A DNA stretch of 64,000 bases from Eunapius fragilis (GCA_963681505.1 OY811973.1:12975727-13039726), one strand, 5' to 3'; numbered from the stretch's first letter, positions 32,061-43,766 are shown. Notes: generated by a model from the sequence alone, not told the origin. Translations and numbers: made by a program.

Positions 32061-33275
32061 GAATTATAAAATCAATGTATACATATGTATGAATGCTGTG
32101 CATGGGTCTGAACCAGCTATGTGATGTATCCACCCTAGGAGACACAACATATGACAACTAATAAAACCTTGGACATGTAATCAAAAGAAAGGCGTTTAGA
32201 TCTGTAAATATTGCTGCATGTGCAATCAAAAACAAATGACCTTGCTTGCGCTCAATATTTATTGAGGCTGCTATAACGTACTCTTGAACATAAATTATTC
32301 TTTATGCCATGAACCTATGACTTAAAATTGAAAATCAAACTTTTATCTGGGACCAATTGGGCCCTCCTCCCCATACCCCCTAACTGGGTGCACGGGGCAC
32401 CCCTCTCACACCCACACAATCACTTTGCCACACCTCTCGCTCCAAAATCCTGGATTCACATCTGAATGGGTAGCCACAGGTGGCCGGGGTGCAGCATACG
32501 TTTTAACTCCAGGCATGTAATCTTTCTCTTGCAGTAATGACAGGAAGAACACGCAGCCAAGTGAACTTATCAGCCTCAGCTAGCTGTAGTTTAGACCTTT
32601 TTAGGTGTGATGCATTCATGTTGTATATGTAGTATAGTTGAACTTTATTGTGCATCCTTAGGTTAGTGTATGCTTTGATTGCGGAGTCAATATATTACCA
32701 CAAATATTTCGAACCGAGTTAAAATGATCGGCACGCATGCATAAACAAAAGTTACGTTTCCTTGCTTTTAATTCACACCACATGCATCAAATTGCACATT
32801 TAATTTACAGTAGTAACATCAATACAATTCCTCGTTACGCACACACGACGCGGTACGTGAACCCTCGCGTGCCGACTAAGGACGAAAAAATTTGCGGAGA
32901 TCAGATATTTGGCACTTGGGCGCTGTTAGGAAGACTATTACTAAAACGGTGTTCACTGATACTGCTTTTGCTTGGCATGTAGCAAGGCCGTAGACAAGCG
33001 GGGTTACAAATTTGTCTATGAGAAAAATTATTTTTTAAAAGTGTTGATGATAACAGGTGTGATTATTGAAAGCGGCGATCGTAGTACTAGTCACGTCACA
33101 TGCATGTTACTATGTCTATCTAAGCAATGTAGCACATCGAGAAACTATCTACAAATTGATTTCACCCAAGATATCTATAGTGTGGTGTATGGAGGGGCCA
33201 GTTGTACAGGAAAGCTATAGGATACAAAGGTCATCTCCTACTGTATATCTATCATCATGGCCACCTTTCCATCAG
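32061..33275. other. insertion in FN3 relic, then unassigned sequence
   Basis: 32051-32534 separates the two parts of the FN3 relic. Nothing else recognised up to the EGF exon. Confidence 0.45.
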
Positions 33276-33356
33276 CCGCTTGTCTGTGTCAAAATGGCGG
33301 CACCTGCAGTGGATCAGTGTGCACGTGTCCACCAGGTTACACAGGAACACAGTGTG
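33276..33356 (+). CDS. EGF-like domain exon
   Basis: A 27-codon exon between tccatcag and gtgtg|gtaaca, phase 1-1. It encodes ACLCQNGGTCSGSVCTCPPG then YTGTQCG: six cysteines in the EGF order with the NGGTC and CxCPPGYTGxxC signatures. Extracellular; no calcium-binding Asp-x-Asp/Asn-Glu start. The phase matches the receptor modules, so it could splice into the same kind of gene, but no flanking partner exon is certain. The nearest phase-compatible plus-strand exon is the Cys-rich one at 41585. Confidence 0.75.
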
Positions 33357-34018
33357 GTAACAAGGTTCCTCTCTGCCTATCATTTTGTGCATCTGACCAG
33401 TACCTAAGCTCTTGTCACTGTGGTAAATTGCATCACATATACTGTTTGTATCTCACAAAAAGTGACCATGTCTGACAAAACCGCCCACACCAGTTCTTGA
33501 TCTCTGCCAGGTTTATACACTATTTAATTAACTATTTGTTTGTTATTTAACACACTGGCAATACGTAACAAACAGCATTTTTTTAAACAGTCATGGACAC
33601 ATTTCAGATACAATCTTCATCCTCAGATGGCATCTTTAAATCTACATCTGCATGCATGTGTATACGCATGTATAAGTAATATGCATCTCATATTCACTAG
33701 GTGTGGTCTAGAGTTGTTTTGTGGCTGTTATATATTTATGGAGCATATGGTATGATGGTCTTAAGGTGACGTACACCACAAATAGAGACACCTTTACATG
33801 AAAGGATACCCCACAAGGCTGGAATTAGTCTGCACCTTGCATAGGTCTCCTCCCCATGCCTATATGTTATAACTTTGTCATCACCATAGCAAATATCTTC
33901 CTCCCTGCTGTAGTGTCCTTTTTAATGTATCGAAAAATTATATATATCTATTTATTTTGCACTTGCATTTAAAAGCCAAAATATGTCTTGCATCATTTAA
34001 AATCACCTCAGTACTCAC
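33357..34018. other. no gene recognised
   Basis: Sequence after the EGF exon with no further supported exon. Confidence 0.4.
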
Positions 34019-34101
34019 CAATGCAATGAGAACGCTTCTCTGTCCTGGGAACACCATCACCTACACCTGTGCCTTCAGTTCAGTTGGCACTACAGTGACA
34101 A
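34019..34101 (+). pseudogene. truncated relic of receptor-type Ig exon
   Basis: An 80-base stretch (caatgagaacgcttctctgt, accatcacctacacctgtgc) matches the start of the Ig exons of receptors A and B (MRTLLCPG, TITYTCAFSS), then stops within the domain. No splice acceptor of the usual form precedes it. A clear dead fragment, on the strand opposite to receptor A. Confidence 0.8.
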
Positions 34102-34394
34102 GATGACATCACACTGAATATTGTTTCCTTGGCTGCGGAGCATAGCTTATTTTACTAGCCTTTCAAACCCAACTTCTTTGCCATGCATGTACACCTTCAT
34201 TAGAATTTGCAACTCCTGTTTTGTCACCCATGCAGTTTGAAGAAAGATATGTTAGTGAATCAAAATACCCTAGGGTATATTTTATCCTCCAGGCATGCAA
34301 ACATGCATGCTGGGCTTCATTTTCTAAATTATGAGCAGAAACTACAGTTCTTGAACTTGAATCTCTTTATCTTCTTCAACAAGTGTATGATTTT

Positions 34395-35323
34395 TAAAGA
34401 TCTACTATCAGGAACTACGATAGTAGTTCCTATATAGGAATTGACCCGGGTCGTGAAATCATTTAAAAAACGCGACCAGCGTACAACTCGCGTACCAAGA
34501 AACGGATAGTTTAGCTCTTTGTTCGATCCTATCGAACCAGAAGGCAAAGACGGTCATCTAAATGTTTTGTTCCAGTCTTCAAACTGTTTGTTTCAAGAGA
34601 ACAAAAAAGCTCGTGTTTACCTCGTCCCCAGGCCAATTCTTCTCCGTCGCCGTCGTCGACTAATTCTTCTCGCGCGAGTATAACTCGGGATAGGAATGGT
34701 TTTAAAGAGCGCAAGTTATACCAATCGCATTAGAATCTCCTGGAAGGACATCTTCAGGTATGAATAAAGCATAAAACTGATATACGCAATCATTACGTAA
34801 TATGGAGTGCTATGTTTAACCGTTCCCACGGCGACATTTAAGTATAGAATTGTGCAAACAAAAGGAGAGCTAAACAACGAGAGGAATACCTCCAAAGTCG
34901 AGACGACGAGTTAGAATTCTCCCGCGTTCCGTACAGTGATCCCATGCAAACAAAAGCGGGCGTCTGCTCGTGACGGTAATTGAAGGGGAGGGGGGGCACT
35001 TGCCAGTATTAATAATGATAATAAAAAAATAGAGGAAACAAGTAAGGAAAAACATTCTCTGACGAGAAAGTTGGTGGGATATAGGAATTGCAGGCAAAGG
35101 TGGTGTTAAAAGAAGGGGAACAAGGTTTTGAGAAAAGGGTAATGAGACAAAAATCCTATATTTAGCAACGTGTAAATGTAACAGAACCAAAAGAAGTGCT
35201 AAATATAGGATTTTTGTCTCATTACCCTTTTCTCAAAACCTTGTTCCCCTTCTTTTCACACCACATTTGCCCCCAATTCCTATATCCCACCAACTTTCTC
35301 GTCAGAAAATGTTTTTCTTTACT
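34395..35323. mobile_element. dispersed repeat with foldback core (copy 2)
   Basis: Second copy of the repeat at 16540-17250. Its inverted-repeat core, 35039-35323, has longer arms than copy 1, from acaagtaaggaaaaacattc through gacgagaaagttggtgggat and mirrored to the right. The arms flank a short unique centre. No coding potential. Confidence 0.75.
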
Positions 35324-35604
35324 TGTGACCTGATTGACTTTACAGCAGAAAAAATTATTCAAAACAAACGTACATCTAAATACAGCCTCTGTCACACTTC
35401 TTGCCAAATAAAGTGTTCTGGGAATGTACATAAGTATGTCAAACTTACTTCCTTCTTTGAACTGTACTGTCCCTGTCTGGAATTGCACTGCCCAATGACA
35501 CAGTTACTGTATAATGCTTAAACATAAAGGATGTATATTACAGTACTAGGTATACTTTCATTTAACAACCTTGCATGTCCTTATCCTGAAATGTAGATCT
35601 AGAT

Positions 35605-35703
35605 CTATTCCCATGGCTATACCAGCTACAATGTCAGTATCAATGGCAGCACTCCTATCTCCCTAACTGCTAATGCTAACACACTCACTGGACTGACCAA
35701 TAA
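35605..35703 (+). pseudogene. FN3 exon fragment
   Basis: About 100 bases match the middle of the FN3 exons (ccagctacaatgtcagtatc, ggcagcactcctatctccct, actggactgaccaataa) but lack the start, the end and internal bases. One-base changes shift the frame. A relic on the plus strand just beyond the 3' end of receptor A. Confidence 0.8.
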
Positions 35704-35888
35704 GTGCATCATTTATCTGTGGATTCTTTGGCTGCCATACAAAAAGGTGTCTGTAAGGCAAAAAAAGCAAAAATTGATGTTCAAATAATTTTTACACAGT
35801 ACTATCTATCATTGAGTTCTAAATATCAATATCATCAATAGCTAATTAACTGAAACAACGCTATAAGCAAAGCATACTGACTGTATAA

Positions 35889-36193
35889 TCACTCAGTGTT
35901 TTTATATCCATATAGGACATTGCTATACACATTTATGACATCTCCTTTCATCTTCTTATTAGTGCCCACCTCATCATACACAGTGGCAGGATCAGTATGT
36001 GAACTTGGTTTGTATGATGTCCCTGTAGACCTTCTTGAAATGTAGCAGAGGACAGAAGCCACCAACACTCCAAGAGAGAAGGACACCACAAAGGTGACAG
36101 AGACAGATACACCAACTGCTGTACCAATGGCTGAACCTGCAATGGCTGAACCAACTGAGGCCATGTGTGTTTCCATTGCCAGAATCAATGGAC
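35889..36193 (-). CDS. receptor A, exon 5: transmembrane segment and cytoplasmic tail
   Basis: Enters in phase 1 after actcttcag and runs to a stop. After a short juxtamembrane part (NSSGP across the splice, then LILAMETHMASVG) comes a hydrophobic helix (VSVSVTFVVSFSLGVLVASV), then CYISRR as a stop-transfer signal, i.e. a type I membrane protein. The roughly 50-residue tail holds five tyrosines. TVYDEV exactly fits the ITSM consensus TxYxx[VI], bound by SH2 adaptors or phosphatases in vertebrate receptors. YSNV and YKNT fit the Grb2-type YxNx pattern. The exon is a close paralogue of the one in receptor C up to GTNKK, after which the two diverge. Signalling function is inferred from motifs only. 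Confidence 0.82.
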
Positions 36194-36268
36194 CTGAAGA
36201 GTTGGGCTTAGGTAAAACTGAGGGTTTAGGCATTACAGATTCTATCCTGCCCACCTTGCATAACTTAC

Positions 36269-36400
36269 TTGACCATGATGTGAAGGTGGTAGGAGATATA
36301 GTGGGTGATGTAGGGGGAGTGGCATGTTGGACTGCATAAGGTGTGGCTTGATGAGATGTAAAGGATGCAGCTGATATTGATGTTGTTACAAGCACTCCAC
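36269..36400 (-). CDS. receptor A, exon 4: Ser/Thr/Pro stalk
   Basis: A 44-codon exon from cctctag to gtcaa|gtaagt, phase 1-1. It encodes GVLVTTSISAASFTSHQATP then mucin-like sequence ending PTSPTISPTTFTSWS. Such stalks are usually O-glycosylated and hold the ectodomain off the membrane. The following 75-base intron has no stop in this frame, so an unspliced read-through would also be open. The intron call rests on the consensus gtaagt and on the receptor C homologue, whose intron is longer and interrupted by a tandem repeat. Confidence 0.72.
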
Positions 36401-36971
36401 CTAGAGGAATTCAGTGGCTAAGTGCTGAAATTCCCACTTGGCTCATCCTTTCCGTCACAACAAGTATATCTTAATCTACAATTGCAGGGCATTAGGTAAA
36501 CTATACATTTGTCAGGTAAACCAAACGACATTTGGGCAGATCCCACACCCTAGCTACTACTTTGTATGTTAGCTGTCTCATAATACAGCTTCCTGATGTG
36601 TTCACAGGCCGTAAATACCACCAAGAAACTAGGTAAACCTAATAGTGTGTGTTAGGGTATACCCACACAAGTATTAGGTAGCCCGGCTTTTGAACTTGTT
36701 GATTAATGGATGATATTGTACCTTCACAGGCTGAACTATTATATTGCAACTAGTGTCACTTAGGGAGGGAGATGGAAAGTGACCTTAGGAACATCTCCTA
36801 TGTTGCACTGACATAAACTGCGTGATACAATATGCTAATTTCTAAGTATTTTATAACACCAACTTATGTCCATTTAGGTAGATAAAGTTATTTCAACTGT
36901 TTAGTTGTCCACCCTTATATACTTGTTTGATTTACTCCTCCCTAGCCTTAATTGAGAACACATCAATACAC

Positions 36972-37226
36972 ACTGCATGGTTTTGTTGGTAGCCATAGCA
37001 GCACTGCTGTTCCCAGCACAGTTGATGGCCACCACTGAGACAGTGTAGACTGTGTTATTGGTCAGTCCAGTGAATGTGTATGTGTTAGCATTAGCAAGTA
37101 GGGAGATAGGAGTGCTGCCATTGATACTGACATTGTAGCTGGTAGCCATGGGAACAGATGTCCAGGTCACTGTTAGCTGGTCTGAATTGTTTGTCAATGA
37201 TGTAATGGTTGGAGCACTGGGAGGGG
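36972..37226 (-). CDS. receptor A, exon 3: FN3 domain
   Basis: Starts after ttatacag in phase 1. It encodes SAPTITSLTNNSDQLTVTWT, SVPMATSYNVSI, TPISLLANANTYTFTG and NNTVYTVSVVAINCAG, almost identical to the FN3 exon of receptor C. The 3' end is uncertain. Receptor C ends AAAACCA|gtgagt, but here the same place reads aaaaccatgcagtgtgtatt, so the normal donor is lost and a weak phase 1 alternative (gcagt|gtgtat) is the best remaining choice. Either a substitute donor is used or the gene is damaged here. Confidence 0.72.
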
Positions 37227-37696
37227 CTGTATAAATACATTGGTTGAATACATGAGTTTTATCCAATTATAGCTTTCATGAGCAATAGAAAATATCATGC
37301 TAAGTTAGCCTAAGGACCTCAGTACAATCTGACGTGGTGTATTGATTCAGAAGTTTAGGATTAACTGTGCACCAACATGCTAACACCCGAGGTCAGCATC
37401 CTAATGCTTCAATGACATGGATATGCAGTTGTTTATAGGGATACGTATGCAATAAACCCCACTCCCAAGCATGTTTACATTGGCATATATATATATATAT
37501 CTTTAGTGGGACTCCAACCACCAATAGATTCACTTTGAGTCCATTCTTTACATAGAATCTAATTAGAGAGAGTACATGGACTATACCTGTTGATTTACAA
37601 AAGTAAATGTAGAAAAGAAAATAACCATGTGGATAGCATTTATCTTGTAGCTATGGAAATGCGTTTAATGCAGGTGTCGCCTCACATCTAACTTAC

Positions 37697-38077
37697 ATGC
37701 CAGTTGTATGTTCAGTGCATGGTTGCCAACAGGAGCTAAAACATAGCCATCTCTGCACAAGACTGTGGTCCCATTGAAATATTGAGGTGTGGGTATGGTG
37801 AGGACAGAGGTATAGCATGTTCCAGTGACATTGGTCATCACAGCAGAGAGGTTACCACAGGATACTACTGATGGATTGGGTGAAACGTTTGATCCTTGTG
37901 TGAGTGTGATTGCATTAACAGTAAGACCAGGAGGGGTACACTGGAAGCCAGATCCTGTCCACAATGTGCTTACTGTACCAGCATCTGAACTGAAGGCACA
38001 GGTGTAGGTGATGGTGTCCCCAGGACAAAGGAGTGTTCTCATTGGTGGGTAGTTAATGTTAAATGATGGACAGTCAG
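37697..38077 (-). CDS. receptor A, exon 2: Ig-like domain (LCPG type)
   Basis: A 127-codon exon from ttatacag to ggcat|gtaagt, phase 1-1. It encodes DCPSF, MRTLLCPGDTITYTCAF (B-strand Cys), STLWTGSGFQC (core Trp), SVVSCGNLSAVMTNVTGTCY, and an LCRD F-strand Cys after TPQYFNGTTV. It has eight cysteines and several sequons. This Ig subtype differs from the DYGVYTC type in the 1-18 kb array, and is shared with receptor B (nearly identical) and receptor C (diverged). It is the membrane-distal, probably ligand-binding domain. Confidence 0.83.
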
Positions 38078-38739
38078 CTGTATAAAAGTGTCCAGGTGTA
38101 CAATACATTTTATGAATCATCTACAGTGCGATATAAATTCAATATACACATACAATAGTGCAATTCAAAACCTATACTACAAACTCTTCGCGTGACATAC
38201 TGTTGGTCTGCTGCTGTCATTGAAATGATGTAGAGAATCAGTCCTTAACCCTTGTGGCACTTTAATCTTCCAGGAAATGCAACGCTCGCATTTTGAAATG
38301 TATTGTTCATTTTCAGTGTACGCGTTGTATATACAATATGATGTCCAATTCTTTATGAACTTCGCAGTATGTGCACTGAAAAATGTGCTCTAGTCTAATC
38401 ACGAGCCATTTTCCCGCGATCAACGGTAGCGCTGAAGTCGGTTTAAAACGCGAACGTTTGATCGGAGTTGGGTGCAAAATTATGCAATTAGGCTCCGTCG
38501 CGGTGCATAGTTAAACAATGTCTCGTTCAATATGACAGGTTTAACCTGTCATGATCAGATCGACGGATCAATCTATCGAATTTCGTCGATTTATTTTTTT
38601 ATATTGGATCAATGCAATTAAATTCTGTCCTAGAATCTAATTAGAGTAGTTATATGAAAACTGCACTGTACTATATAGGTAACTTGTTTCTACTTTTTAA
38701 TGTAATTCAACAGATCCCATGCAACATTTAGGTACTTAC

Positions 38740-38797
38740 CGATGGCTTTGTTATGCTGCACGAACGAGAGGATGAAATAGAACAGCATAGTTTGCAT
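38740..38797 (-). CDS. receptor A, exon 1: signal peptide
   Basis: ATG at 38797 opens a 58-base exon encoding MQTMLFYFILSFVQHNKAI, a short hydrophobic leader. It ends in phase 1 at gccatcg|gtaagt, exactly the phase needed by exon 2. Receptor B's first exon has the same length and phase. With exons 2-5 this gives a protein of roughly 375 residues: leader, Ig, FN3, stalk, transmembrane helix, tail. Confidence 0.7.
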
Positions 38798-39000
38798 TTA
38801 GTACCTATTGACTCGATCGATGTGAGAAAAATACAATTATCAGTAGTACAATTATAATATATTATAAGCACTGCATCTATACGTTACGCTACCCAGCCGG
38901 ATATTCGATCAACAACATGATCGATGGAAGAAGAAATGCACTGATAGTACCAGCAATGGCAGCGAACGGTGGAGTAATATAAATCATGTTGATGATTTGA

Positions 39001-39297
39001 TTGGTTTCCATGCAATGCATGACATGCAAACGAGATGGGGCATTCATTGGAAATCATGTCATATCCTTACGTACCATCCCGGACCATGTACAACTGCAAA
39101 TTGTTTCGTACATCAGTAGCCCAACTGACAGTGATTATCTCTCCATTTGCAATACATGTTCATATTACTTACATGCATGGCGGAATAAAATATCTGCTGC
39201 GCTTCATGAACAATTCGAGCAGCTTGAACTAGCTCGGTTGTTTCCTTTTAATAGGTTTCCAGAAGGAGTTGAGGACCAATTTCCTCTAGACGTATAG
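39001..39297 (+). pseudogene. open frame with two CxxC motifs, possible mobile-element relic
   Basis: About 98 codons without stop. CMTCKRDG early and SICNTCSYYLHAWRNK in the middle resemble the paired CxxC region found N-terminally in large Helitron-associated proteins of marine invertebrates (DUF6570-like). The match is from memory and partial. No downstream helicase or nuclease sequence is present, so if the reading is right this is a fragment. Confidence 0.3.
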
Positions 39298-39959
39298 ACA
39301 AAATAGTTGAACAGATGTATCAATATGCTGTTGAAGTGAATGTGGTGTACCGAACGTATTGAAAACGGCCCAACCAAACGCTCAACGGACGGACGGACGG
39401 TGCATAGGATTAAATGGAGACACACGTAACGAATTGAAGATGAGCGATATATATACCGAGTGTGTGGCCATTTCTTGGGAAATGCTAGAGACAAGAAGCA
39501 TATGGAGAAATGGCCCATACATCTGCGGTCATCTTGCATTTTATCTCAAGTTGAATTCTAAATGAACTCTAAAAATACTAAAAATTGGTCTGAATTCGAA
39601 TAGTTTTTCCACTGCGTTATAATTAAGCAATGTTATACTAAAATCAAGATAAAAACATAATTACTATGGCAGTAATTATAATTTCAACACTGCCGTTAGC
39701 TTTCAATAACTATAATAAGCAGCTTTCGTTAATAAACTCCTATCTATTTGTCACTACCATGTCTTCACCTATAGCTAGCCTCAGCCCCACCCCATCCGAC
39801 GTGGGATGGATGCGCATCAATTAGTACATAGGCCACCAACCACATTTTTGTTATGATAATGTACAATTTAATGCACAATTGCAGATTATTGTTATTGCCA
39901 AGTTTAGATTGAATACATGTACATGGATGTATGAACAAAACACCATACACAAGCATAAA
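39298..39959. other. no gene recognised
   Basis: Contains at 39505-39560 the reverse-complement relative of the short repeat at 5727-5770. A ggacggacggacgg run lies at about 39387-39400. Confidence 0.45.
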
Positions 39960-40600
39960 AAGAAAGGAGGGTAAGAGCTCTCTTGCCAGGAAGGCTCTGG
40001 CAATGGACCGGATCAGGGCAGTATTCAATCGCCCATAGATCTCAGCCACCTCTGATGACTTGGGGGAAGACTGGTGAATGGCCAGGTGAGATGCCAGCCT
40101 TGAAATGGTAACATGGCCTCTTTGCCCCAATTTCCATATGTCTCGACTGCCAATGGAATGCAGGACCAACCTAACTCCTGGCATTTGGGTCCATTGGAGT
40201 GTAGCTTATGGGCCTCTGCTGCAAGGGCTGCTGCCCCGACATGACCTCACCTAAGATGGTTGAGCAGAGGGGTGATGTGATGGTGATGTCCAGTGTGGCA
40301 GGTTTGTCTCTGGTATGATCAAGGTCTCTAGTGAGGCCATGGCCTCTCTCTACACTAACGCTCAGGTAGGCACGACAACAGAGGTCAAAGATCTCATCCC
40401 GCAAGCGATTGTGGCATATGACAACATCTCCCCCATGCCTGCAGGTCACCAAGAGGATCAAGGGTAGTATCGGGGCAGAATGGGCACATGGATCGACCTG
40501 TAGTGTCCAGTCCCAGCCACCACTTTATGGCCATCCAGTACTCATTGGACTTGAGGTGTCAGTTGAAGGGACCACTGATTGCCAAGTTGCTCAGTGCAGA
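39960..40600 (-). pseudogene. non-LTR retrotransposon C-terminal relic (copy 5)
   Basis: The minus strand shows, with frame changes, CAHSAPILPLILLVTCRHGG, DVVICHNRLRDEIFDLCCRA, KPATLDITITSPL, ELGWSCIPLAVETYGNWG and YGRLNTALIRSIARAFLARE. This is the same domain order as copy 2 followed by the C-terminal helix region. It ends shortly after FLARELL. Several indels and stops. Confidence 0.78.
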
Positions 40601-41584
40601 ATGGCATATTGTTACTGTAGTGGCGGATGTGCATCAGTACTGCTTACATATACAGTGACACGTCACGTTCACCATAATACTAGTAGACTAGATTCTGGGG
40701 TGAAACTTAACGCGCTGACACTGATGGAGACCGAGGGACTGCGATCAATCCCCTCCATCCACTTAATTAGCCCCCCCCCCCCCCCCCCCCATGCAATTCA
40801 GGATTGCCACAATCATGACCTCATCCTTTGATCAACCCGTTCATACTGTCTGAAAGTACTGCACACATAGTCGTATAGTTACGAGTGCATATTTTCTGAC
40901 ATATAGGCCTAATAGGATGATCCGTGCTTATACGCAAAATTTATAATGCCTTTTTTTGCTTCTGTCTTGTCAGTTTGACACAGCTTCTTGGGGTGTATAA
41001 TTTTTTATTTATGCATGTATGCTATGTTCTTTCCATCTACCATTGTATGGTGCTTGTGCTTTAGCTTAATAGCTTCATCTCACCTAGGAAACATCAGCTA
41101 GCATGAAACAAACCTCCGGCAACATGACCACCATGTGATCAAGCTTATAGGTGATTTAATGTTGTCCTGCATGGTATTCATTACAGCATACACACCCTCC
41201 ACAGATACTAACTAGTATTCGCTCCAAATTCACAAAACATACAGTCATACTCACAATTCAATATTACTCACCCCAACATTTCAAGTGTACACTCCCAGCA
41301 TACACAACTATATGACCCCCCCCCCCCCCCATCAGCATACACACCCAACTCATACTCTTCACCCACATTCCCAATGACCCTACACACCAGCAGAGTTTCA
41401 TTGATTGAGAGAGGGGGTTGCCCCCTCCCATATTATTTGCCCCCTAGCTCTTTGGCAAGTAAGGGATAACAAGTGAACCAAAACATGCACAGAATTGTCA
41501 CGCTTGGTATAAATTGCTCCTAACAGTTTCAACTTATTATTCGTGGGTGCTTATTAAACCTTTTCCCTTTCTCTTTATAAACAG
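40601..41584. other. no gene recognised, poly-C tracts
   Basis: Poly-C runs at about 40771-40790 and 41316-41330. No exon until the Cys-rich one below. Confidence 0.5.
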
Positions 41585-41719
41585 AACCTGTTGGTAATAT
41601 AGTGTCAAGTTCCTGTGTGCTGTGTAGCAATACAGATGCCTGTACAAGTAATAATATAACATCCATGCAGCCATTTGGTTATTTTTTTGCCACTACATCT
41701 AAATGTGTGAGGTGTACTG
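41585..41719 (+). CDS. Cys-rich extracellular module exon
   Basis: A 45-codon exon candidate between tataaacag and gtactg|gtatgt, phase 1-1. It encodes PVGNIVSSSCVLCSNTDACT then SNNITSMQPFGYFFATTSKC and VRCTG. The CxxC...C...CxxC arrangement resembles cysteine-rich repeats of secreted or surface proteins, but I do not recognise the family. Immediately downstream a different frame reads CPGDGLCTCDG, EGF-like in flavour and probably relic. No flanking gene model could be completed. Confidence 0.45.
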
Positions 41720-42734
41720 GTATGTGATAGTGTCCAGGTGATGGTCTGTGTACATGTGATGGTGTGCATGAAGTATGAGCTTTGAGCAGTTGTGTTGTGC
41801 TCAAGACACTACAGTACCTTTTTTTTGCTCACAGTAATGACACAATTAGTGTTTTGACCATAAGCAAGAAGAGTATATACACTATGAAGGATGATGAGTA
41901 CTGGTCAGAGAGAATTAAAACTCTGCAAAAAGCAACACTGTCAAGATGTCACCCATGCACTAGTACTAGATATGTGTTGGCACATTACTAGTACTGTACA
42001 ACGACGATGGGAAAACATCATGCTGTTAAAATGTTGGTAAGCATAAATGGATGCTAACACAATAAGCATGCCGTTATAGTACAACAAAATAAAAAACTTG
42101 GTAAAATTAATTGGGACAAGTGTTTAATTTCTTATGCTTAGCTTTATTTGTACTGCATGCACAAAGCCATTGTTACGCACCTTCTATTGCCACACAACAA
42201 ACCACTGATGCATAAATGCTGGACGCTTAATTGTCCCATGTAAAGTATTCAGGATACAAGAGAGAAGTTGCCATGCAATCCGATCATCAGAAGTCTCGGG
42301 TACAGGATGTGTGGTTTAGACATTCGTGTCAATGTCTTCCGATGCTGTACTAGAGTGACCTATAAATGCATTTGGGATAATTGGAACTGTTTTTATTAGA
42401 GTGTCTTCGAGTGCGGCTGCTCATGCATCTGAGATCAGAAAGCACAACAGCAATGATGCCAAATGTGGGGAATTAGGATGGGCCATTGGATGTTGAGACT
42501 GAACACTTGCCTCATAAGCTCAATTTCTTCGGCCATCCTTAGTAGGATGGTGTCCACATGAATTTTGCGTTTGTGTGTTATTTATGTATCAGTGTATTGT
42601 ATTTGAATAATTAATGTGCTAACGCAAATAAAACACATACAGACAACTAAAACATTAATAGTTATACACGAGTGTTATACACATATTTATTTTCTGAGGA
42701 ATAATATATTACACGCCCTCCTCTTCCACTCGTC
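41720..42734. other. no gene recognised
   Basis: Nothing supported. Confidence 0.4.
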
Positions 42735-42939
42735 CTCTTACATTTTCTCACTGCCTCTTCCTCTTCCGTTTTGGCTACCTCAACCTCTTTCGTCTCTCCC
42801 ACCTCCTCGTCCTCGTCCTCTTCCACTTCGGCCTCTGGCCCGCCTCGTTCTTCTTCCCTACCACCACGTCCAGCACCATCTTCGCCACCTTCTAGCTCCC
42901 TTTGCCATCTCCACGTCCAGCACCACCTTTTCCACATAC

Positions 42940-43350
42940 TGCTCACTCCACCATTCCCACGTCCTAGCTCCACTGCTCCTTCCACTCCGCCATCCCCACG
43001 TCCTAGCTCCACTGCTCCTTCCACTCCACCATCCCCACGTCCTAGCTCCACTGCTCCTTCCACTCCGCCATCCCCACGTCCTAGCTCCACTGCTCCTTCC
43101 ACTCCACCATCCCCACGTCCTAGCTCCACTGCTCCTTCCACTCCACCATCCCCACGTCCTAGCTCCACTGCTCCTTCCACTCCACCATCCCCACGTCCTA
43201 GCTCCACTGCTCCTTCCACTCCACCATCCCCACGTCCTAGCTCCACTGCTCCTTCCACTCCACCATCCCCACGTCCTAGCTCCACTGCTCCTTCCACTCC
43301 ACCATCCCCACGTCCTAGCTCCACTGCTTTTTCCACTCCGCCATCCCCAC
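42940..43350. repeat. 39-bp tandem repeat (about 10 copies)
   Basis: Highly homogeneous units containing tccactgctccttccactcc and atccccacgtcctagc. Because the unit is 13 codons with no stops in several frames, long repetitive Pro/Ser- or Gly/Glu-rich open frames exist on both strands. No splice or domain evidence supports them. The upstream 42720-42930 is a related CCTC/CGTCCTC low-complexity tract. Confidence 0.92.
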
Positions 43351-43601
43351 ATCACCAACTCCACCCATATAGCCAAGTCCTCAGATCTGACAACCATCAT
43401 CACTAACTCCAAAGGCATTACCAACTAACTTCCACGTCACTACTCCACCTCATTGAATATCCTCCACATCATCACTACTGAAGAACCTCCACACTTGATA
43501 CACATTATTAACTCCACGTACCAAATCCATCACCAAGCCAGATCTCTGACAAGTACCATGCACCCTAAATCCACTCACTCCATCCACTGAACAACCATCT
43601 G

Positions 43602-43694
43602 CAGGCCAGTACATGCCTCATTAATCATTGCATTGCCAACCTAACCATCTTTAATTTCAGGACCAGCAACATGCCCTGTTATTCACTTTTGCAG

Positions 43695-43766
<72 letters not shown>

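Noticed and set aside
42616-43428. Open frames of 188-270 codons with Pro/Ser, Leu/His or Gly/Glu/Arg repeats
   Set aside because: They come from the 39-bp tandem repeat and low-complexity flank. Four overlapping frames are open at once, with no start context or splice support.
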